From: Ceratothoa steindachneri
Taxonomy: Eukaryota; Arthropoda; Malacostraca; Isopoda; Cymothoidae
Length of the DNA stretch: 64,000 nucleotides
Reading direction: 5' to 3'
Assembly: GCA_963969495.1 (NCBI GenBank)
Contig: OZ018321.1
Span: forward strand, 192,542,204 to 192,606,203
Under the pieces are notes generated by a model. The model had not been told where the DNA came from. It worked only from the letters and a program-made list of their open reading frames with translations, and made no database searches. This document shows positions 55,682 through 64,000 of the stretch, piece after piece; positions within the stretch are counted from its first letter, which is position 1; every line of letters starts with the position of its first letter. The translations under genes were made by a program, and so were the position numbers.

Positions 55682-56420
55682 TTCCTCATTATCATTATAA
55701 TTCATAGCTTGCTGGGAAGAAACCAATGTTTTCCTCTTTGTTCAGCTGACCGAAAATTAAAGATCTTAACTAAGTGTAAGAATATAGAGCCATTAACAGA
55801 AGATGAATGAAGTTCATGTGGTGAGATATGTGACTTTCTTCGACATTCCACCGTTTGTCAGATCACATCTTCGTTCACAGAGTAAGTCATTTTCTTTTTG
55901 TAACTTGTTTTTAAAAAGTCAAGGTAGTTATAATGATTTATTTAACATTTAAATTCAAATATGCATATATTTTTCTACAGAGTAATAAATCGAAAAATAA
56001 CATTTAATTTATACTAACCAGCTTACATAATGACATATAATATATACAATTTTGTAGATAAGCTTCACAATTACATATTTTCCAACTAACAATTAATATT
56101 TATTGAGTGTACAATATCATTTTTCTTTACATTCTACTACAAGGATTCTTTACTACGATTTCTTCGTCTCTTTGATAATTATCAGAATCAAATTGTTCAA
56201 TAAAAGCTCGATATGATTTACCGATATCCATCTGCTGAATGAAATAGACACAAAACAAGCAGCATGAGTCTTAAAAGTAACTCTGAATGGATTTGCGATA
56301 ATAATTTTATTTATTTTTTACTAAGTTTTTACGCATATAAACATCGTTCTACAACCCTCGACATAGGCTGTCAAAGTAATACAAAAATAACTTGTCAAGA
56401 AACAAAGCTATCCAATGTGA
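55682..56420. repeat. Polinton TIR, left, inner part
   Basis: Pairs with 59485-60229 in inverted orientation. Long shared blocks include CATTATCATTATAATTCAT, ATTTTCGGTCAGCTGAAC-type sequence, CACATGAACT..CATTCATCTTC and AATAAAAGCTCGATATGAT. Confidence 0.9.
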
Positions 56421-56581
56421 TCTATGTCGATGGCTGCTGTCCAGATTAATGATATAATCTGCTGGCAGTATTAAAGGTTGACATAGCTGAGTGTCTCTCG
56501 GAAAACAGCCAAGAAAAACTCGTTTTGTTTTTTAGTTTATTTGGATACAATATTTCTTCTATTTATATTGCATTCATTTCA

Positions 56582-57718
56582 TTAAGAATATACTAGTACG
56601 TTTCTAGACTTATACTTATCTATCTCAATAACAGACTGAAAGTCTGCATATATAACAAGGGGGACCGGGTCCATACCCTGCCCACCTCCAATACACCCTA
56701 TACCGTTATATAACGAGTAAAATACCCTTGCAGCAACTGGATCTGAATCATCCGTATAGTCTAATTCAAATGCTCTTTCAACTTCATTCCCGTTTATATA
56801 GATAATGAAGCGATTCGCCTTATAAGGTTTAAATTGAAAAGGTGATACATCATAGCTACCATAAAATTCAGAATGTTCAACCAGACCAATCACCATCCTC
56901 ATAAGTATTCTCCCCATGAAGATATTATCCACACTCTTCATTGATATACCACTCACAATTGTAAAATTTCGCATACCTACTTGTGTTATAGGGTACATAG
57001 TGTTTGATGTTAGCAACCTATTTTCCATCTCCAGATGAGTTTATGCTGAATGGCGGACTTTTCTTAGATAAAAGAATCTCTAATAATTCTATTTAGGTTC
57101 TAAACCTGTCTGGTTTAAATAGTGTAAATGAATGTAGTGGTCTGGATAACTTTATTTTTAGTGAGACTCCATTAAGCAACAGCTTATGTTGCGAGAAGAA
57201 ATCGGAGTTTAGTTTTCCATATACATCAATTAGTTTTTTCTTCGATCTGCTTTATTTATTTTCCATACGTTCTTTACTAGAGTAATATCCTGAAGTAGAA
57301 AGAAATTTAGATTTTTCTTCTTCAGTATAGTTCAACAAGGTCTTTAAATATGTACGATAGATGTAATTATTTCCAATGGAATTTAAAGATGTTTCATTTA
57401 AATAAATATCAACGTTGCTAAACAAAGTATGAAGAATGTTATTTTTCGGAAAAATATTATCTCTCCATCTTTAAGTTCTCTTCCCTCTGTCTTCACATTT
57501 CTTGCTTTAATATACAAATATACCTTACTCGGGTCTATATAATACTGTCCGCTACCAGATCTATAATATTCAACTGGGGTAAGGTCTGAAGAGGTATTGC
57601 TAAATGGAGAGTAAGACTGATAATTGCTCTCAACGATTGAGGTTTAGGGCGGTGGAACGGTAAATAAATCGAGTTCTGTCTTCGAACAAATATAACTTGC
57701 TGGATGAAGAGCATTCAT
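56582..57718 (-). pseudogene. Polinton major capsid protein pseudogene
   Basis: The product would be the double-jelly-roll major capsid protein of Polintons/adintoviruses, known in animal genomes as F54H12.2-like. The chosen start is the ATG at 57718. The N-terminus has TELDLFTVPPP, then an in-frame stop. Next come PVEYYRSGSGQYYIDPSK, LFSNVDIYLNE and KLLLNGVSLKIKL. The C-terminal 148 codons (57028-56582) are intact, with GLVEHSEFYGSYDVSPFQF, RFIIYINGNEV and a final VIEIDKYKSRNVLVYS. Total length is about 379 codons, close to the family. At least one stop and several frameshifts lie in the first two thirds. Confidence 0.85.
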
Positions 57719-57863
57719 TTTTACACGTGCATGGTTTACAGCTGAGGATAACTTTATAAGAACATCTATGAAATGTGTGCTTGTTTATATTATGAGAAAA
57801 AACATCCCCATCCTCTTTATCATCTATATTCAACTTTTTATCTTCTTCAATTTCTTCATCCAC
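57630..57863 (-). CDS. Small acidic ORF overlapping the capsid start, unknown
   Basis: A 77-codon frame MDEEIEEDKKLNIDDKEDGD... with a CKPCTCKNEC cysteine cluster. Its 3' part overlaps the capsid pseudogene start in another frame. I do not recognise it; it may be a real small gene between the pX-like and capsid genes or a chance frame. Confidence 0.3.
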   Translation of the reverse strand: MDEEIEEDKKLNIDDKEDGDVFSHNINKHTFHRCSYKVILSCKPCTCKNECSSSSKLYLFEDRTRFIYRSTALNLNR

Positions 57864-57912
57864 TGTCGCTTATTTATTATACCCATTTGTCAGATTTTCT
57901 CTCATTATTACT

Positions 57913-58188
57913 CTAAGATTTTAACTTTCTTCTAATATATTGTCTAGTATCTTTAGTAATAGTATTTTTCGTCCTTCCCAACTGATCTTTCAAAGCTTGC
58001 TTTGCGTTCTCTCCATCTATAACATCCTGAACGGTATCGAAACCAGCGGAAATGGCCTCCTTTCGTAGATAGCGAGCATCACTCTTTAGATAGGGCGGCG
58101 CATTTCGGAATAGGGAGGAGAATAGGGATCCAAGACCATTTCCTCTCTGAGCTCTTAACCTTTTAAACACGCGTGGGCCATTCAACAT
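57913..58188 (-). CDS. Polinton small basic protein, pX-like, intact
   Basis: A 91-codon frame starting MLNGPRVFKRLRAQRGNGLG. It contains GLGSLFSSLFRNAPPYLKS, a glycine-rich amphipathic stretch, then DTVQDVIDGENAKQAL and a basic end. Small proteins of this pattern sit just upstream of the capsid gene in Polintons and adintoviruses and resemble adenovirus-type minor core or membrane-active proteins. No stop interrupts it, so it is the only intact gene in this element. It lies 195 bp upstream of the capsid start on the same strand. Confidence 0.65.
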   Translation of the reverse strand: MLNGPRVFKRLRAQRGNGLGSLFSSLFRNAPPYLKSDARYLRKEAISAGFDTVQDVIDGENAKQALKDQLGRTKNTITKDTRQYIRRKLKS

Positions 58189-58315
58189 TTTTAATTATTT
58201 TTAATGTTTTCTCCTAATGTGTAGTTTTATCATCAAATGACCAAGAAAGAATGGAAAATTTCCCCCTTCAACCGTTCTTATATATGGAGATATAAATTGA
58301 TCTCAAGTTCCCTCA

Positions 58316-58986
58316 ACTTAGATTCAGATAGTGTGGATTTTCAAAGGTTATACTGAATGAACCATCATTTAAGGGAAGGTGAATAATTCTCATCAGCCTC
58401 GAATGGGTCCCGCCTACTGATTGATAGTCTACAAAGTTAGAGTAAATGTACCATGATTTCGGATGAGATATAAGAGTAGGAAAATCTCTATTTAACGCTA
58501 TATAATGATTTAATTTTGGATAACATTTCTGATAGATTTTTCCATTATTTTGGAAAATTGTTCTGACAGATGAAGTAAGAGATTTTCTTTCATTTTCACA
58601 TTGAGCAATGAACCTGAAGTGAGCATTAACACATAGTCAGTAGACATTTTCCGTTACGTTCTGTCAGATTGAAACAGTAAATCTTGAGATGATAATATCT
58701 GTCTCATTTTCAGATTCATTTTCTCAATGAGTGCTTTTTCATTTTTATAATACCCGGCGTTTATCCATATCTCATCCTAAGCATAGTCAATGCCATTTAT
58801 TTTTGTTTCCTTTCCTCTTGCCAATATATCATTCGATGCATAATTAATAAATATTTACTTCCGTCATTGGAGGACGCAGGCTGGTGACACTCCACCCTCT
58901 AGGCTTTCATGGTGAGATGGATTGATAAATAGATATTCTATTATATTTTCTTTACACGTAATGCTGATGTAGTCGTAAAGATCCAT
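58316..58986 (-). pseudogene. Polinton minor capsid (penton-like) remnant
   Basis: Position between an upstream small ORF and the pX-like gene is where Polintons carry the minor capsid gene. Minus-strand reading starts MDLYDYISITCKENIIEYLF at 58986. After a long broken stretch it ends with SHPKSWYIYSNFVDYQSVGG and THSRLMRIIHLPLNDGSF. The YVDYQ-VGG-type motif followed by an LRI block is characteristic of the family, but the middle is full of stops. Identification is by context and the C-terminal motif only. Confidence 0.5.
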
Positions 58987-59487
58987 GAGGACAAATTCTT
59001 TCACAAGTTCGATAGTGCTCCACTCTTGTTGAGAAAACAGTGGAACTTATCAAACGAGATATTTTTTTATATATGTACTCAACTTCTGTGATAGCAGGTT
59101 GAAGTTTGCGCCATTCATCAAGTCCATCATTGAATGTAAGATAACAGGCATCAACCGCATTCTGTAAGCATCTCATTTGACGAAAACTTTGATGAAACTT
59201 GTCTTCAAGTTTTAGAAAAGTGTTGACTTCATACTCATTGTACAGCGCATTTTTAAATCGTGTAGGAATGACCTCTTCATCCCCTTACCAGTAAATACCG
59301 AAATGGATACTTGGAAATAGACTGTTAGGGTTGGCCTCCACTACACACTTTAACTGCTTTACACCGTACTCCTTCACCAAACGATTAAGATAGGGAAAAT
59401 TTCCTGTTTTAACCTGTGTATTGCAGCAAACACAAGCCAAAACTCATCCTCACTAAGGAATAGTTTATTGTTATAGGGAGTTCGCAT
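58952..59487 (-). pseudogene. Polinton ORF of unknown function, broken
   Basis: Start ATG at 59487, right at the inner edge of the right TIR: MRTPYNNKLFLSEDEFWLVF, then after a frameshift LVKEYGVKQLKCVVEANPNS, a stop and FKNALYNEYEVNTFLKLEDK. The final 74 codons (59176-58952) are open: DACYLTFNDGLDEWRKLQPA and EVEYIYKKISRLI. I do not recognise a domain. It overlaps the following minor-capsid-like start by about 35 bp. Equivalent unknown ORFs occur in Polinton capsid modules. Confidence 0.45.
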
Positions 59488-60229
59488 TGGATAGCTTTAT
59501 TTTTGAATGATTTTTTTTATTATTACTTTGACGGCCTATGTCTAGGGTTTCAGAACGATGTTTATATTCGTAAAACTTAGTAAAAATGAATAAAATTGTT
59601 ATCGTCAATCCATTCAGAGTTCAGATTTATTTTTCAGACTCACGCGGCTTGCTTTGTATCTATTTCATTCAGAAGATGGCAATCGGTACATCATATCGAG
59701 CTTTTATTGAATAATTTGAATCTTATAATTATCAAAGAAGCGAAGAAATCGTAGTAAGGAATACTTGTAGTAGAATGTAAAGAAAATTGATATTGTACAC
59801 TCAATAAATATTAATTGTTTGTTGGAAAATATGTAATTGTGTAGCTTATCTACAAAATTGTATATATTATATGTTATTATGTAAGCTGGTTAGTATAAAT
59901 TAAATGTTATTTTTCTATTTATTAATATGTAGAAAAATATATGCATATTTGAATTTAAATGTAAGATAAATCATTATGACAAACTTGACTTTTTTATAAC
60001 AAGTTAGCTACAAAAAGAAAATGACTTACGCTGTGAACGAAGATGTCAACTGACAAACGGTGAAATGTTGAAGAAAGTCACATATCTCACCACATGAACT
60101 CCATTCATCTTCTGTTAATGGCTCCTTATTCTTACATTCAGTTAAAACTTTAATTTTCGGTCAGCTGAACAAATTGGAAAATAAAGACTTCTTCCCGGCA
60201 AGTTATGAATTATAATGATAATGACGAAG
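59485..60229. repeat. Polinton TIR, right, inner part
   Basis: Inverted partner of 55682-56420; differences are scattered substitutions and small indels. Confidence 0.9.
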
Positions 60230-60393
60230 GTTTGAAATGGGTTTTTATATCTCTACAGATGGGAAGGGGCAAAGGAGTGGGGACAGGGTTGTGAAACATT
60301 TGGTGACAAACAAATAAGGGAGGGAAGGTCTATTAGAAACATATGGTGGGTGTAGTGATGTCGAGCTTTTTGGCGACGGCGACAAACAAAAAG
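60230..60393. other. Right TIR segment lacking a left counterpart
   Basis: 164 bp between the two paired TIR parts on the right. The left TIR has the gag-like insertion at the matching place, so this piece was lost on the left when the retroelement came in or later. Confidence 0.7.
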
Positions 60394-60859
60394 CGATTTT
60401 TGTCTCCTTGCTTAGATGCCAGATATGTTAAATATGGTCTAGACATCGTAATCTTTTGATTAAATCTTCCGATATTTAAAAATCTCGAATATGTCGAAGA
60501 CGCTAGTAACCCTCGCTCAAAAAAAGGTCACTAAAATGTTTAAACAAGGGTAGCTATCTCTTTGCCTCATTTAACCTCTCTAATTATTTTCAAGTATGGC
60601 GACAAACAAATAAGTGTGTGTGTAGGATCTTGTATGTGTATGCAGACTTTGATTCCTTCGGGGAACGTTAAAGAAACACCACCTATAATACCTGGAAAAA
60701 AGGTCACTGACCTAGTGGGGAGGGAGATAAACCATTAAAGGGAGGAGGGGTAGACTCGGGGCGTAAGGTCATCTACGTGTGTGCATGTGTGTACGTGTTT
60801 AAATGTGCTCCTGGGTGTGTGCGTGTCTGTACACTTAAACTCCTACATTCAATACTACT
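60394..60859. repeat. Polinton TIR, right, outer part
   Basis: Inverted partner of 51532-52099. It ends AATACTACT just before the GCATGA duplication. Confidence 0.9.
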
Positions 60860-60865
60860 GCATGA
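60860..60865. repeat. Target-site duplication GCATGA, right copy
   Basis: Exact match to 51526-51531. The Tc1 sequence resumes immediately after it. Confidence 0.8.
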
Positions 60866-61152
60866 CGGGTTGTGGCTGCATTTCATCGTTAGGTACAGGA
60901 GACTTTCACACCATAGAAAGAATGATTAACTCAGAGGATTACTGCGAAATGTTAGAAAAGCATCTCAGTTACTCGGCCAAAAGACTCAAGATGACTATAT
61001 GTCGGGTATTTCAGCGGGATAAAGACCCTAAGCATAAGTCAAGCCAAATAACGAAATGGCTCAATAGGCATAGTATTGATGTTCTTCAGTGGCCTAGCCA
61101 GTCGCCAGACTTTAATCCCATAAAAAAATCTTTGAAAAGAGTTGTAAATTAA
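60866..61152 (+). pseudogene. Tc1-like transposase, C-terminal part
   Basis: Reads GCGCISSLGTGDFHTIERMI, then VFQRDKDPKHKSSQITKWLN with the second catalytic aspartate in QRDKDPKH (normally QQDNDPKH), and WPSQSPDFNPIKKSLKR. The third catalytic residue, glutamate in NPIEN, is lysine here. It follows in phase from the region interrupted at 51531. The remainder to 61280 continues the C-terminus in another frame (YAEYFQRFYG... not convincing) and then the 3' end of the element. Confidence 0.85.
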
Positions 61153-61443
61153 AGTTATAGAAAGGTAACCTAGCAATCTTGCGGATTTAAATCGAGGATG
61201 TGTTGAAGAATGAAAAAAAATCTCAGCTGATGTATGCAAGAAACTTGCTTCATCCTACAAAAGACGTTTGGATCTGTTCTGATTAACAATACCCTTTTAC
61301 ATATGTTATTATTATTTTGTGTTACATATTAATATGTTCTTTATTTATTGCAAGTTTCATAGTACTCTGATTTTCCTTAATGTAATTAATTTATAAAATA
61401 CCTTTTTGTAATACGTTACGAACAGGTAATTATTTGAGCCACT

Positions 61444-61445
<2 letters not shown>

Positions 61446-61517
<72 letters not shown>
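61446..61517. repeat. (TA)n microsatellite, right of Tc1
   Basis: About 36 TA units just outside the right Tc1 end. Confidence 0.95.
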
Positions 61518-61521
<4 letters not shown>

Positions 61522-62449
61522 AATTATTTTGCAATATCGCAATTATATTTAGGTCATTAAAACAACAATTTTGTCGCTAAGTTCTTCATCAAGTCCACGG
61601 CAGAAGTTCTTATTACAATCACGAGAGGGTTTCTCATAAGCCAGCGTTTCTAACGCAAACAAAATGTTTACTTGTCAATCAGCCTTTTTAATTGTTATCC
61701 CTGGTATCGAAGAGAATGGAAAATTCATATTATCTGCTTTCGATCGCCCTTGTATGGCGAGAATTATTTTTGCAAGGGCGAATTAATAATTATGCAGTTG
61801 AAATGGCAATATTGTAGCTAACTAAGCCCCATAAGCCCTCGTAAAAAGCACATCTTAGGTGTAACCTTTTTATTCGCGTTAGAAACGCGGGCTTATGAGA
61901 TATTTTCTCGTGACTGTAGGATAAGCTTCTTCCAAAGACTTGATGAAGAAAATCCTAGTTAGCTACAACATTGTCATTTTAGTCGCATAAATATAATTGC
62001 ATTATTGCAAAGATACTTCTCGATTTACAGTTTCCGAAGAAGGAAACTGTTATCACTTCAAAAGGTGAGAAACCACCATGGTCTGCATTAACCGAGATTT
62101 CGTAACAGACGATCTCTAAGAAAGCGAACCTATTAGGGAATAGATTAAAATGACTGGATAAAATGGATGAACATTATGATGACATCTACAGCGCGGTTAC
62201 CGAGTATACCCAGTTATCTTTGCCAATATCCGGTAATCGTTGATGGAAATGACCACCGTCTGTGCCTCCGCTGACACAAACTTCAACCTCCTTCCACTTA
62301 CAGAGAGTTAAACGTCTCTAACTTTCTAAAATGTTCTTACATAACTCATAGAGGTCACTATTTGATCGCCTCGCTGCATTCCATCTTTATCTCTGACTCC
62401 ACCCACCCACCTATTTACCCTTGCCTAACACAAACAATGATTACTGAGC
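61518..62449. other. Unassigned sequence
   Basis: Two related blocks (61570-61650 and 61895-61960) share CTCATAAGCC.GCGTTTCTAACGC-type sequence in inverted form, enclosing about 250 bp, so a small fold-back element is likely. No coding signal. Confidence 0.45.
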
Positions 62450-63270
62450 CACTTGTTTATCTCCAACAGAATTATATCGGATATGATTGAGGCATTTTGC
62501 ATCAGTGAAACGTGGAAAAGGCTATTACACCCACCGGATACACTTTCCTATACCGTTGTAAAACCTCCAGTAGTAGCGGCGGGGTCGCTATTAGTGCTGC
62601 TAACTTTCTCTGCCCCTCACTCACACCGATCGACCCCTCCTCAGACAGTTTCGCAGTATTTCTTGCTATTCTTGCCCTAAGCTCCTTGCTCAAAGTCATA
62701 AGCATCTACAAACCACCAGATTATACATCGGATCTCTTCGTTGATGAACCTCGTGATCTTAATTTCGCCTTCTCAAACTCCTCCGCTATCGTGGTGGTAC
62801 TCTGCGACTTCAATATCGGCCAAAACATCACCTCACATCAACGACTTCTTGAAGTCTTTCTCTAACTCTTTTCTTCCTCACACTTTATCGCTTCCACCAC
62901 CTACACTCACGGCAACATTATTGAATTGGTTTTCTCACATTACCTAGTTCACTAACTCATTTTCACGTCCCTTTCAAATACTATCTCTGATCACTTTTTT
63001 AATTCGGTTTAACTCTACTTTCTTAAACTAGCCTCTCCAATGACCCAGAGTTGATGTCTCGTGATCTCGCCTCACTTCTCCCAGATAGCCCAACTGTCTC
63101 CCTCTCTAATGACTTCAACCTATTCCTCCGCTCCTTTTTGCAGTCTCTCTTCCTGGCTAGACAGTCACGTTTCCCTTCGTCCCTCCTCCTCAAACTTTTA
63201 ATAAAGAGTCTTCTCAAGGAATCTTCAAGCAGAGCCATGATTTTTGTGAGAAAGCGAAGATGGATCTGAA
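62450..63270 (+). pseudogene. LINE endonuclease fragment
   Basis: FCISETW (near 62492) and PTGYTFLYRCKTSSSSGGVA (62512-62865 frame) are N-terminal EN motifs. VVLCDFNIG stands for the GDFNIH motif. A shifted frame then gives TYTHGNIIELVFSHY and NTISDHF, containing the catalytic SDH. After that LMSRDLASLLPDSPTVSLSN (63051-63269) belongs to the EN-RT linker. No RT follows before 64000. Stops and frameshifts show decay. It belongs to a LINE family different from the others in the window. Confidence 0.75.
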
Positions 63271-64000
63271 TCTAATTCAAAGGATAATTTGTTTTTTCTT
63301 AGTTGGGTTCTTATTATGTTAACAATAGGGATGGATTCCTCAAGAATCCTGGCCAAAGAAGTTGTTGTTAAATAAAGAGATTACAGCTCTAAATCAATTT
63401 TACTAAAAAAAAAACACATTTCTACTGCCTTTACTTTCAGTATATCTATCTTTGCGCATACACGTCGGTTTATCTAGTCCTCATTTACTATCTCAGAAGC
63501 TCTTTCATTTGGATTTTCGAAACAGACTCGGAATAGGTTTCTCGGAATAAAAAATTGACTTTATGAATAAGAAAAGAATTATATGCTGATGGGTGGGGTA
63601 AATAAAGAGGTGTGCAGGCAAATTTTCCTGGCGCTCAAATTGTTTAATCGATCATGATTTCAACGCCATAGAAAGAAAGACCTGCACTTTAAAGATACGT
63701 GACAGTAATCTGAAAATGCGAGTGGATATTAACTTTATGAGTTGCTAAATACCTGCTAAATGGTCAAATATATGCAATTTATCTCTACATGTGCTATGAT
63801 TTAAGCTACATAAGTATGATTCAGAGTCGTTATTTAATAGCCACCACACTTATTTGTCGTGTAAAAATCTATATTCAGATTGAATAATGCCCTGGCCAAT
63901 TTAACGTTCTAGGATGGGATGGTGAACCTATGACATGCGTGCCACACCTGTAATTTTCTCTGCACGGAAGCTGAGGCAAACACTAATGAAGTTGAATCAA
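63271..64000. other. Unassigned sequence at the right edge
   Basis: AT-rich with no recognised gene on either strand. Confidence 0.5.

Larger units (their letters stand above)
51532..60859. mobile_element. Polinton/Maverick, internally deleted, capsid genes only
   Basis: Termini read 5'-AATAGTATTGAA on the left and, inverted, AGTAGTATTGAA on the right, matching the AG...CT-type ends of Polintons, inside a 6-bp duplication. Terminal inverted repeats total about 1.3 kb: left 51532-52099 plus 55682-56420, right 59485-60859. The left repeat is split by a retroelement insertion. The internal region of about 3.06 kb (56421-59484) encodes only capsid-type proteins on the minus strand. Protein-primed polymerase B, integrase, packaging ATPase and protease, known from complete Polintons of 15-20 kb, are absent. 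Confidence 0.85.
50657..61444 (+). mobile_element. Tc1-like transposon split by a Polinton
   Basis: Both ends share an inverted repeat: left GTGGGTCAAATAATTA and right (reverse complement) CAGTGGCTCAAATAATTA, each followed by a CGTAACG block. Both ends lie beside TA, the Tc1 target, and beside TA microsatellites. Removing the inserted 51532-60865 segment leaves about 1454 bp, a normal Tc1 length. The transposase is split into two halves in the same orientation on either side of the insertion. Confidence 0.85.

Noticed and set aside
55682..60229. A separate inner transposon defined by the 740-bp inverted pair
   Set aside because: The inner and outer inverted pairs are collinear parts of one long TIR, interrupted on the left by a retroelement and separated on the right by only 164 bp. 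One Polinton explains both.

Overview
The window reads as nuclear DNA from an invertebrate animal, most likely an arthropod and plausibly a decapod crustacean. I infer this from the very dense (TA)n, (CT)n and (TTC)n microsatellites, the mix of Penelope-like, LINE, Tc1/mariner and Polinton elements, and the lack of operons or bacterial-style genes. No host gene with recognisable exons could be supported. Almost every convincing protein signal belongs to a mobile element, and nearly all are broken. One 200-base run of N (22848-23047) is an assembly gap.

Layout. 1-5200: a LINE remnant split by a 3.7 kb hAT-like insertion (442-4150) that itself holds repeated LTR-like and inverted units. 5225-6260: an RTE-like LINE fragment on the minus strand. 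6265-7350: a Penelope-like element (PLE) remnant. 7700-8190: mariner/Tc-type transposase fragment. 9350-10300: a LINE tail and another PLE remnant. 10985-14815: a PLE on the minus strand facing a truncated plus-strand copy that carries an RNase H-like insert. 14815-16616: an IS630/mariner-type transposon with long terminal inverted repeats. 16653-17165: a TA-flanked palindrome. 18944-19594: a LINE tail sitting inside a (CT)n tract. 20100-21000: Tc1 transposase remnant. 21190-22115: a polypyrimidine tract, followed by a small RT fragment. 23080-23515: a degenerate minisatellite. 25490-29730: a LINE with zinc-knuckle ORF1 and EN/RT ORF2, both broken. 32499-35446: a largely intact LINE ORF of 689 codons held between inverted arms and (TA)n tracts. 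35447-35871: a second palindrome. 36000-47000: mostly unassigned, with a 42-45 bp minisatellite, a perfect hairpin, a tRNA-like SINE head and an RT pseudogene. 47400-50420: a LINE pseudogene related to the one at the left edge. 62450-63270: a LINE endonuclease fragment.

The most remarkable part is 50657-61444, a four-layer nest. A Tc1-like element about 1.45 kb long was split by a Polinton/Maverick (51532-60859; 6-bp duplication GCATGA; terminal inverted repeats about 1.3 kb). The Polinton's left repeat was split by a gag-like retroelement fragment (about 52100-55681). That fragment was in turn hit by an LTR retrotransposon that now remains as a solo LTR (54422-55199, 4-bp duplication GAGT). 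The Polinton keeps only a capsid module on the minus strand: major capsid pseudogene, a small intact pX-like ORF, a minor-capsid-like remnant and an unknown upstream ORF. Polymerase, integrase, ATPase and protease genes are absent. It therefore looks like a capsid-only, non-autonomous and decayed Polinton (endogenous adintovirus relative).
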